Assembly (NCBI GenBank): GCA_038748065.1 | Contig: JBCDJG010000016.1 | Location: forward strand, 1-64,000 | Length of the DNA: 64,000 nt | Reading direction: 5' to 3' | Source of the DNA: JBCDJG01 sp038748065 | GTDB taxonomy: Bacteria > Pseudomonadota > Gammaproteobacteria > Pseudomonadales > Halieaceae | Shown: positions 36,882-44,430 of the stretch, one piece after another | How the letters are laid out: each line of letters begins with the position of its first letter | Numbering within the stretch: position 1 is the first letter of the stretch | Translations under genes and position numbers: made by a program | The notes under the pieces: model-generated | Told to the model about the DNA's origin: nothing | The model's input: only the letters and a program-made list of their open reading frames with translations | Databases searched by the model: none

Positions 36882-37034
36882 AGATTATCGGAACTGGCAA
36901 AAGCCGCGCATTGTACCCCATCGGTATAGGCCCTTGGCCAATTTAGCGCCATGCCGTACAACAATTCGACCGTCATGCGTTGTATGGAACAGGGGAAAAG
37001 GCTTTAATTTTCAGCCCAATACGGAGGATTGATC

Positions 37035-38558
37035 ATGTCCGACCTGGCAAAGGCTAGCCCCAACAAACCGCGCAAGCTCAGTGACATCAAAGCCTGGGAT
37101 ATCGAGACCGATGTCGCGATCGTCGGTTTCGGCGGCGCTGGTGGCTGCGCCGCCATTGAAGCCGCGGACGCGGGCTCGGACGTCACCGTTTTCGAACTGG
37201 CGAGCGCCAGCGGCGGCTCAACCGCCATGTCGAGCGCTGAGATCTACCTGGGCGGAGGCACACGCGTACAGAAGGCCAGCGGCTTTGAGGATGACGTGGA
37301 GGACATGGTCACCTACATGATGATGAGTGCCGGCCCGCAGGCCGACGAGGCCAAGATTCGCAACTACTGCGAGAATAGCGTTTCGCACTTCAATTGGTTG
37401 ACCGATCACCTTGGCGTACCTTTCAAGGACAGCTTTCACCAAGAGCGTGCCATCATGTGCCTGACAGACGATGGCCTGCTCTATACCGGCAGTGAAAAGG
37501 CCTATCCCTTCAAGCAGCAGGCCAAGCCCGCAGCGCGCGGCCACAACCTCTACATAGAGGGCGATAACGGCGGCCCGCTGTTTATGAAAATCGTGACAGA
37601 GAATGTCGACAAGCGCGACAACATCAAAGTCGAGTACGAGGTGCGCGCCCTATCGCTCATCGTCGACGATGGCGGCGCCGTGGTCGGCCTGGTCGTGCGC
37701 AAAAACCAGCAGGAACTCAACGTGCTGGCGCGCCAGGGCGTTATTCTGTGCGCGGGTGGTTTCTGCATGAACGACGAGATGCTGAAAAAGTACGCACCTC
37801 GTCTAACACGCTGCACCGAGGCTATCGGCAATCCGGGGGATACCGGCAGCGGCATACAAATGGGCATGTCCGTGGGTGCAGCCGCCATTAACATGCACGA
37901 GGGCTTCGTCAGCCTGCCCTATTACCCGCCGGCTTCCATGACTTACGGCATCCTGATTAACGATAAGGGTCAGCGCTTCATCAACGAGGACGTCTACCAC
38001 GGGCGCATGGGGTCCTACATCCTGGAGCAGCAGTCGGAGCGCTTCTACTACATACTGACCGTCGAGCAGTACGGCGATTATGAGCGCGTCAGCTACATGG
38101 GGGCCGACGTGGTGGGCACAGGGGAGACCATTGAAGAGCTCGAGTCGGAGCTAGAGCTACGCAAGGGCAGCCTGCAGTACACGATCACAACCTACAACGA
38201 GGACTGCGAGGCAGGCGAGGATAGCGCTCAGCACAAGGCCGCCGAGTGGCTGCAGAAGCTTGAGCCACCGCTGGTTGCCCTTGATGTCACGCCAGGGCGC
38301 GGCGCGTTCTACCCTTTCTTTACGCTCGGCGGGCTGGATACGCTGCCGTCTGGCGAAGTCGTCGACCCGGGTCGCAACGTTATCCCCGGACTGTATGCCG
38401 CGGGGCGCACCGCCTGCGGCGTAGTGCGGCGCGGCGAGGGCTACTCTTCCGGCACCTCCGTAGGCGATGCAACATTCTCTGGCCGCATGGCTGGGCGCGC
38501 TGCGGCAGCTGCCGATCGCCACTCCGAGCTCAAGATCCCGCAAGCCGCAAACGCCTGA
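37035..38558 (+). CDS. FAD-binding dehydrogenase (fumarate reductase/KstD-like)
   Basis: 507-residue flavoprotein of the FAD_binding_2 family. The N-terminal dinucleotide fold is VAIVGFGGAGGCAAIEAADA (about 27-46), with SGGSTAMSSAEIYLGGG for the flavin ribityl/phosphate region and NVIPGLYAAGRTACG and SSGTSVGDATFSGRMAGRAA near the end. The family includes 3-ketosteroid dehydrogenases and fumarate/urocanate reductases; which this is cannot be told. The ATG at 37035 is 7 nt after GGAGG; a TTG two codons upstream is too close. Confidence 0.85.
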   Translation: MSDLAKASPNKPRKLSDIKAWDIETDVAIVGFGGAGGCAAIEAADAGSDVTVFELASASGGSTAMSSAEIYLGGGTRVQKASGFEDDVEDMVTYMMMSAGPQADEAKIRNYCENSVSHFNWLTDHLGVPFKDSFHQERAIMCLTDDGLLYTGSEKAYPFKQQAKPAARGHNLYIEGDNGGPLFMKIVTENVDKRDNIKVEYEVRALSLIVDDGGAVVGLVVRKNQQELNVLARQGVILCAGGFCMNDEMLKKYAPRLTRCTEAIGNPGDTGSGIQMGMSVGAAAINMHEGFVSLPYYPPASMTYGILINDKGQRFINEDVYHGRMGSYILEQQSERFYYILTVEQYGDYERVSYMGADVVGTGETIEELESELELRKGSLQYTITTYNEDCEAGEDSAQHKAAEWLQKLEPPLVALDVTPGRGAFYPFFTLGGLDTLPSGEVVDPGRNVIPGLYAAGRTACGVVRRGEGYSSGTSVGDATFSGRMAGRAAAAADRHSELKIPQAANA

Positions 38559-38646
38559 AGTCGCGCCATGACCGCCGCTTGCCAGTCGCAGGCGGCACTC
38601 TTACCATGCCCAGCGAAGGCTGACGCCTGCGGCTGAGGAAACACCA

Positions 38647-39087
38647 ATGAAATATCTGCATACCATGGTCAGGGCCCGCGACCTCGATGAGACGCTGGAC
38701 TTCTACTGTCACAAGCTGGGTCTTGAGGAAATCAGGCGCTATAGCAGTGAAGCTGGGCGCTTCACGCTTGTCTTTCTCGCCGCACCAGGCGATCGCGCCA
38801 GTGCCGAGGCGGGTAACAGTCCCTGTGTCGAAATCACCTGGAACTGGGATCCAGAGGACTATGATGGTGGGCGCAACTTCGGCCATCTCGCCTACAGCGT
38901 CGAGGATATCTATAGCACCTGCCAACGTCTGCTGGATGCCGGGGTCACCATCAACCGCCCGCCTCGCGATGGTCATATGGCCTTTATTCGCTCGCCGGAT
39001 GGTATTTCCATCGAGCTGCTGCAGCAGGGTGATGCCCTTGCGCCACAAGAGCCATGGTCCTCGATGGAGAATACCGGCACCTGGTGA
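38647..39087 (+). CDS. gloA: Lactoylglutathione lyase (glyoxalase I)
   Basis: 146-residue VOC-fold enzyme that converts the methylglyoxal-glutathione adduct to lactoylglutathione. The four metal ligands of GloA are in place: His5 (LHTMVRARDLDETLDFY), Glu in CVEITWNW, His in NFGHLAYSV and Glu in GISIELLQQG. It sits 7 bp before the sensor phosphatase gene and may be co-transcribed. Confidence 0.9.
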   Translation: MKYLHTMVRARDLDETLDFYCHKLGLEEIRRYSSEAGRFTLVFLAAPGDRASAEAGNSPCVEITWNWDPEDYDGGRNFGHLAYSVEDIYSTCQRLLDAGVTINRPPRDGHMAFIRSPDGISIELLQQGDALAPQEPWSSMENTGTW

Positions 39088-39094
39088 AGCGCAC

Positions 39095-41443
39095 ATGCAG
39101 CCCTCGATCACCGGCCGGCTGATCCTCTGGCTCTCCCTGTGCTCGCTGCTGGTCATTGGCAGCGGCCTCTACATCGACTACCGGCTGTCCCGCGGCGAAA
39201 TCCTTGAGCGCGTTGCGCTGCAGACTAAGGATACTATTGACCGGGCCGTCACCGACCTTGAGAACATGCTCGACGGCGTGGAAGCCAATACGCTGATACT
39301 GGGGCGCGTCCTCGAACAGCGCGAGTACTCCGAGGCCGGGCTCGAACAAATCGTTAAAGCCGCGATTGAGACCAACCCCGATCTTTTCGGTGCGGCTATC
39401 GCCGTACACCCCGACTTCACCGACCGGCCGCGAGGCTTCGCGCCCTTTTTCTTTCGCGATCAGGGCGTGCCGACTGTGGCGGAACTGACGCGCGGCGATA
39501 CACCCTACTGGCAGCGCCCCTGGTTCACCGGTGCAGCCGATTCGGCGGGGCCAATTTGGAGTGAGCCCTATTTCGACGCTGAGGGCGCACAAGAGCTGAT
39601 GACAACTTTCTCGGTACCCGTGTATCGATCAAATGCCGAAGGCCAGGCGCAACTCTATGCGGTCATTACCGCCGACGTTGCACTATGGGAGTTTCAGGAT
39701 TACCTGGAGCGACTGCGGCTGGGGGACAGCAGTTTCGGCATCCTCCTGAGCCGCACCGGTACCGTTCTTGGATCGGGGAATCCCGACCACCTGATGCGTC
39801 ACTACCGCGATCTGGTGTCGCCGAGCGAGCAGCCACGCTGGACGCAAATGCTGGACGCCGCGGCCAATGGCCAGGTCGCAGAACACGAGTTGAGCTGCCT
39901 GAGCGGAGACGGCCGCTGCACGCTGCACCTCGGTGCATTACAGTCCACCGGCTGGCCCGTTGGCGTGGTTTACTCACAGCAGGAACTGCTATCGCCGCTG
40001 CACGCATTTCAGCTGAAAACGCTAGGCGTCTCGCTCCTGACCTTGGCAGTCGTCGTGTTGGCCGTATTCGCCGTGGGGCGCCGACTAACGCGGCCGCTGG
40101 TTGCCCTCGCCGATGCGACCGAAGACGTGGCGCGGGGTGAGCTCAATACGCCGCTGCCCCGCCACGGCAGCCAGGATGAAGTCGGCCGGCTGATCGGCGC
40201 CTTCGGCAGCATGACGCGCAATCTCAAGCGCTACATCGCAGACCTGGAACAGGCTACCGCCAGTCGCAGTCGGCTGGAGGGTGAACTCGCCGCCGCCCGC
40301 GATATCCAGATGTCGATGCTGCCCCAGGGCGGACAGGCCAGCGAGGCGGCTGCCAACCTGTCGATCTGGGCGCGGGTGGAGCCGGCGAAATCCGTCGGAG
40401 GTGACTTTTACCGCTACAGCCTGACGGCGAAGGGTCTCGAACTCGCCGTTGGCGACGTATCAGACAAGGGCGTTCCCGCGGCCCTGTTCATGGCGCGCAC
40501 CGTGAGCCTGCTGCCCGCCTCTGGAGAGAGCGCAGCACAGGCTGAACTTGGTATGGCGGCTGTGAATAACGCCCTGGAAGAGGGTAATAGCAGCTGCATG
40601 TTCGTAACCGCCCTACTGGCGAGCCTTGACTCGGCCCGGGCGGAACTCGTCTTCACCAGTGCCGGCCACCCGGCGCCGGTGCTGGTTCGCGCGGGCCGGG
40701 CAAGCCCCCTGACGCAGGACTCAGGGCCTGCCCTGGGGCTGGCACGCGATCAGCACTTCACCATCAATCACTGGCCGCTCGACCCCGGCGATCGTCTTGC
40801 CTTTTACACGGATGGCGTTGATGAGGCATTTTCCGCCGATGGCCAGATGTTCTCTCTCGACAGACTTCTGGACAACCTGTCGCGCTCAGCACGGCTATCG
40901 CCGGACGCAGCGGGGCAGCTCCTGTTCGACGAGCTGGCCGAACACGCTCGCGGTGTATCCCAGTCTGACGACATCACCCTGGTAATTGTCGATTATCATC
41001 CCGCCGCCGCAGAGGCTACCGACGACCGCGCACGCACGAGCCTGGCGCAGGGGGCTGGGCTGGCACCTCGCGCGCTCGACTGGATTCAGGCAAGGCTTGG
41101 GGCAGCAAACATTGATGGCGGCACAGCGAGCGAGATCGTGCTGATCGCAGAGGAGGTGATCACCAACATCGACAAGTACGCTGGCCTCGACACCGGGGAC
41201 GAAGTGGAACTGGCACTGGACCTGAGCGCCGATCGTGTTGAGCTGTCTGTCGCCGATCCAGGCGCACCCTATGACCCACTGACAGAGACCTCTGGCGCGG
41301 AACTCGGTCAGAGCATCAGTGAAGCGGACATCGGCGGGCTTGGTGTACACTTGATTCGCCAGCTCAGCGACGAACAGCACTACCATCATGCAGAGGGCCG
41401 TAACCATCTGCGTATCGTCAAACGCTTACCCGGGCCAGACTAG
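39095..41443 (+). CDS. Membrane sensor with RsbU-type phosphatase and RsbW-type kinase domains
   Basis: 782 residues. First span (about 8-27, LILWLSLCSLLVIGSGLYID), periplasmic Cache-type sensor (about 28-300, with WQRPWFTGAAD), second span (about 312-330), HAMP (about 331-385), coiled coil, PP2C/SpoIIE phosphatase (about 400-630, with GGDFYR and QSDDITLVIVDY), and a C-terminal HATPase_c anti-sigma-like kinase (about 650-775, LIAEEVITNIDKYAG, GGLGVHLIRQLSDE). It should both phosphorylate and dephosphorylate the STAS protein encoded next. The frame is open further upstream through gloA, but the ATG at 39095 begins the natural first span. Confidence 0.9.
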   Translation: MQPSITGRLILWLSLCSLLVIGSGLYIDYRLSRGEILERVALQTKDTIDRAVTDLENMLDGVEANTLILGRVLEQREYSEAGLEQIVKAAIETNPDLFGAAIAVHPDFTDRPRGFAPFFFRDQGVPTVAELTRGDTPYWQRPWFTGAADSAGPIWSEPYFDAEGAQELMTTFSVPVYRSNAEGQAQLYAVITADVALWEFQDYLERLRLGDSSFGILLSRTGTVLGSGNPDHLMRHYRDLVSPSEQPRWTQMLDAAANGQVAEHELSCLSGDGRCTLHLGALQSTGWPVGVVYSQQELLSPLHAFQLKTLGVSLLTLAVVVLAVFAVGRRLTRPLVALADATEDVARGELNTPLPRHGSQDEVGRLIGAFGSMTRNLKRYIADLEQATASRSRLEGELAAARDIQMSMLPQGGQASEAAANLSIWARVEPAKSVGGDFYRYSLTAKGLELAVGDVSDKGVPAALFMARTVSLLPASGESAAQAELGMAAVNNALEEGNSSCMFVTALLASLDSARAELVFTSAGHPAPVLVRAGRASPLTQDSGPALGLARDQHFTINHWPLDPGDRLAFYTDGVDEAFSADGQMFSLDRLLDNLSRSARLSPDAAGQLLFDELAEHARGVSQSDDITLVIVDYHPAAAEATDDRARTSLAQGAGLAPRALDWIQARLGAANIDGGTASEIVLIAEEVITNIDKYAGLDTGDEVELALDLSADRVELSVADPGAPYDPLTETSGAELGQSISEADIGGLGVHLIRQLSDEQHYHHAEGRNHLRIVKRLPGPD

Positions 41444-41462
41444 GGAGAGGGAATTACAGCGC

Positions 41463-41840
41463 ATGAAACTGGATACTCAGCTCGACGTGGACGAGGCCAA
41501 ATCCGTAGCCCGGGTTAGCCTCATCGGCGCCTTGAACACCGACACGGCGCCAGGCTTTGAGCAGCAACTCAGTCGCGTGATTGACGCCGGCCACCAGCTG
41601 ACCGTGCTGGACATGAAGGAGCTGGACTACATCAGCTCGGCGGGGCTGCGGGTCATTTTCAAGGCGGCGAAAACCGCTCGCAGCGATGGCAGGAGGCTGG
41701 CGGCGGCCAACCGTAAACCTCACATCGACAAGGTCTTCGAGATCCTCAAGGCACTGCCCGATATGGCCGTGTTCGCCAACGACCAGGAACTGGACGATTA
41801 CCTGGATACCATGCAATCCAGGGTCCGAGGCGAGGACTGA
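41463..41840 (+). CDS. STAS-domain anti-sigma-factor antagonist
   Basis: 125 residues, a single STAS domain: VARVSLIGALNTDTAP, LTVLDMKELDYISSAGLRVI with the Ser that is phosphorylated in such proteins, and FEILKALPDMAVFAND. The ATG at 41463 follows AGGGAGAGGG. It is the likely substrate of the adjacent phosphatase/kinase fusion and passes the signal to an unidentified output protein. Confidence 0.9.
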   Translation: MKLDTQLDVDEAKSVARVSLIGALNTDTAPGFEQQLSRVIDAGHQLTVLDMKELDYISSAGLRVIFKAAKTARSDGRRLAAANRKPHIDKVFEILKALPDMAVFANDQELDDYLDTMQSRVRGED

Positions 41841-41863
41841 GCGCCCTCTACGCGTCGGCCGCT

Positions 41864-42565
41864 TCAGTCTTTCAGGAAGTTCACCATCCAGCGAGCAACC
41901 CGCGAGCGCTGCGGTGCCTCAGCGAGCGACGCCATACCGGTGGCATAGACGGCCTCACCGATCTGATCACGACGATTCTCAATCAGCATTCGCGAGTAGG
42001 GCGTGGTGAACTCCGGGTGACCCTGGAAGGTCAATATGTGGTCCTCTATCTGGCACACCGCGTTCTCACAGAAGTCAGAGCTCGCCAATACCCGGCTGCC
42101 CGGCGCGACCTCGCTGACCTGGTCCTGGTGGCTGGCAAGAATATGAAAGCCAGGTTCACCCCGGTCATGCCAGGCGGGCGTCTCCGAAAAGTTGTAGCTC
42201 TGCAGGCCCACACCCCAACCCTTATCGGATTTCTCGGTGCGCCCGCCCAGGGCCTTAGCCACCAGCTGGTGCCCGAAGCAGATACCGATCAACTTCTTGC
42301 GCTGCTTATGGACCTGCCGCACAAAATCCTCAAGTGCGCGAATCCAGGGCTTGTCCTCGTAGACACTGCTTTTACTGCCAGTAATTAGGTAGGCATCGGC
42401 ATCATCGACCGCGTCAGGTAACTCGCCCTCCTCGACGTCATAGATTACAAACTCAAGTGCGGGATCTTCCCGCCCGAGCAGTTCCATGAACATGTCGGGG
42501 TATTCCCCAAACTCCGGCACCCAATCAGCGCGCACGGCGTCCGTTTTCAGTATGCCCAGCTTCAC
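41864..42565 (-). CDS. Class I glutamine amidotransferase-like protein
   Basis: 233 residues. The catalytic Cys is in LIGICFGHQLVAKALGG and the His/Glu pair in TFQGHPEFTTPY; SHQDQV is also typical of the GMP-synthase-like GATase1 group. No synthase domain is attached, so it is either a stand-alone hydrolase of glutamyl compounds or works with an unknown partner. It diverges from the Pho-box operon and may share that regulatory region. Confidence 0.85.
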   Translation of the reverse strand: MKLGILKTDAVRADWVPEFGEYPDMFMELLGREDPALEFVIYDVEEGELPDAVDDADAYLITGSKSSVYEDKPWIRALEDFVRQVHKQRKKLIGICFGHQLVAKALGGRTEKSDKGWGVGLQSYNFSETPAWHDRGEPGFHILASHQDQVSEVAPGSRVLASSDFCENAVCQIEDHILTFQGHPEFTTPYSRMLIENRRDQIGEAVYATGMASLAEAPQRSRVARWMVNFLKD

Positions 42566-42647
42566 CTGATTCTCCCTCTATCCGATGCCCGGCAAGTATC
42601 CTTGATCCAGTAATTTGCTGTCCATAACCCCTTCGGGCAGGGCCGGG

Positions 42648-42687
42648 CTGTCATAAAGTCGTCACGCAACTGTCATGTCACTGCCAT
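42648..42687 (+). promoter_or_regulatory. Two tandem Pho boxes (four PhoB half-sites)
   Basis: CTGTCAT (42648), TCGTCAC (42659), CTGTCAT (42670) and CTGCCAT (42681) are direct repeats each 11 bp apart, the exact geometry of PhoB half-sites (7 bp plus 4 bp). Two match the consensus fully, one at six positions and one at four. They end 22 bp before the PAP2 ATG. Confidence 0.85.
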
Positions 42688-42709
42688 CTTCACTTAAGAA
42701 AATTACATC

Positions 42710-43243
42710 ATGGAAATACTGCAGCGTCTCCATCAGTTCGATTCGCGACTGCTTGCCAGGGTATTCCGCCAAGGCGAGAGGCGCGCCATCGTGCCACTGG
42801 CGCGAGCTCTCTCCCGTTCCGGGGACGGCTACCTTCACATTCTTTTCCCCGTGTTGTTGGCTGTCGGCGGTGCCGAGGACGTCGGCCGTTTCGCACTGCT
42901 GCTGGGCCTGGCGATCAGCATAGAACGCGGCCTCTACTGGCTCCTGAAAAACGGCCTGAAACGGCGCCGACCGCAGGAAATCGTGCCAGGCTTTCGCAGC
43001 CTGATAATCGCCTCAGACCAGTTCAGCTTTCCCTCGGGCCATACCTCAGCGGCCTTTCTGCTAGCGACCGCCCTGTGCCTGATCTATGGGCCGGCACTCG
43101 CCATCACCTATTTATGGGCGGCGCTGGTGGCACTGTCCCGGGTCATTCTTGGCGTACATTTCCCGGGAGACACACTGGCCGGTGCGCTGATGGGCACCAG
43201 CTGTTGCCTGTTCATTGCTGACATGATCGGGCTGTTGGCATGA
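42710..43243 (+). CDS. PAP2-family membrane lipid phosphatase
   Basis: 177 residues with about five spans and all three phosphatidate-phosphatase motifs: KNGLKRRRP (KxxxxxxRP type), FPSGHT, and SRVILGVHFPGD (SRxxxxxHxxxD). It dephosphorylates a lipid phosphate such as phosphatidate or undecaprenyl diphosphate. No ribosome-binding site is visible before the ATG and the Pho boxes end only 22 bp away, so the message may have a very short leader. Its end overlaps the glycosyltransferase start by 4 bp. Confidence 0.9.
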   Translation: MEILQRLHQFDSRLLARVFRQGERRAIVPLARALSRSGDGYLHILFPVLLAVGGAEDVGRFALLLGLAISIERGLYWLLKNGLKRRRPQEIVPGFRSLIIASDQFSFPSGHTSAAFLLATALCLIYGPALAITYLWAALVALSRVILGVHFPGDTLAGALMGTSCCLFIADMIGLLA

Positions 43244-44430
43244 GAATTCTCTACGGTGTGCAGGCCACAGGGCAGGGGCATATCAGCCGCGCACGCGCGA
43301 TGGCAGAAGCGCTGGAACAGCACGACGTCGAGGTGCAGTGGCTATTTTCAGGGCGCCCTCGCGAGCGCCTTTTTGATATGGAGCCCTTCGGCGACTACCT
43401 GCATCGACGCGGCTTGAGCTTCGCCACGCGCCAGGGCCGCATCAGCTATGTCGGTACGCTCACTAGCCAGAATCTGCCCGCAGCCATCGCCGAGGTGATC
43501 AGGCTGGACGTGCGCGATTACGATTTCATCGTCACCGACTATGAGCCGGTGAGCGCGTGGGCAGGCAGGCTGCGCGGCGTGCGCACCCTCGGCATTGGCC
43601 ACCAGTACGCGTTTGGCCCGGGCACGCCCCTGACCGGAGACGCCTGGCATTCGCGCCTGGTGATGCGCCACTTTGCACCGGTGGACGAAGCACTGGGCCT
43701 ACACTGGCACCCCTTCAACGGCAAGGTGTTGCCGCCGCTGTTAGATTTGCCCGAGCAGACCGGCGAAATGAACGACCACGTGGTGGTCTACCTGCCTTTC
43801 GAGGACCAGCAGCGGGTCAGCGACTGGTTGCAACAGTTCAGCGCTCAGCGCTTCATACAGTTCTCTGCCGATCTGGATGACGAAGAGCATGGCAACGTGC
43901 TGCGCCGACGGGCCAACATCAAGCATTTCAAGCAGGCGCTGTGGAGCAGTCGCGGCGTTATCTGCAACAGCGGCTTCGAGCTGGTCAGTGAATGCCTGCA
44001 ATGGCGCAAACCTGTTCTGACCAAGCCACTGGCGGGCCAGTTAGAGCAGCTGTCCAACGCCCTCGCCCTGGAAACGCTGGATTACGCCAGGACGATGCAC
44101 AGTCTGGATGATCGCGTTACGGCTCAATGGCTGGCGGCGATGCCGGAAGCGCCCGATGTACACTTTGGCGACGTGGCCAGTGTATTGGCAGCCTGGCTCG
44201 CGGCAGGGGCGAAGGAAGCGGTTGAGACGCTGGGCGCGCGCTTGTGGCGGCCGAGGCAATTCGCTAGATTTGACTCCGTAATCGATGGCGGAGCCCCGAA
44301 TGCCGCAATTTCAAGCCGGCGGCCGCCGCAAAGCCGGAGCGGTAACGCGCCTCTTAGCGGTAATGGCGCTGGCACTCCCCGGTCTGTCGCTGGCAGGCGC
44401 ACAGGACTGTGCGAGCTGCCACGAGGCTGA
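43240..44430 (+). CDS. MJ1255/VC2487-type glycosyltransferase
   Basis: 396-residue GT-B-fold transferase related to the MurG-like superfamily: MRILYGVQATGQGHISRARA (donor/acceptor loop GQGHxSRA), FIVTDYEPVSAW, LGIGHQYAF, and VICNSGFELVSECLQWRKPV (nucleotide-sugar site) with KPLAGQLEQLSNA. The last 45 or so residues (from about RFDSVIDGG) look non-conserved and overlap the next gene by 146 bp, so a late frameshift may have lengthened it. Coupling to the PAP2 gene and the Pho boxes suggests lipid glycosylation under phosphate limitation (inference). Confidence 0.85.
   Translation: MRILYGVQATGQGHISRARAMAEALEQHDVEVQWLFSGRPRERLFDMEPFGDYLHRRGLSFATRQGRISYVGTLTSQNLPAAIAEVIRLDVRDYDFIVTDYEPVSAWAGRLRGVRTLGIGHQYAFGPGTPLTGDAWHSRLVMRHFAPVDEALGLHWHPFNGKVLPPLLDLPEQTGEMNDHVVVYLPFEDQQRVSDWLQQFSAQRFIQFSADLDDEEHGNVLRRRANIKHFKQALWSSRGVICNSGFELVSECLQWRKPVLTKPLAGQLEQLSNALALETLDYARTMHSLDDRVTAQWLAAMPEAPDVHFGDVASVLAAWLAAGAKEAVETLGARLWRPRQFARFDSVIDGGAPNAAISSRRPPQSRSGNAPLSGNGAGTPRSVAGRRTGLCELPRG

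Noticed and set aside
38687..39094. Open frame continuing upstream of the sensor-phosphatase across gloA
   Set aside because: It is the +1 shadow of gloA; the natural first membrane span starts right after the ATG at 39095.
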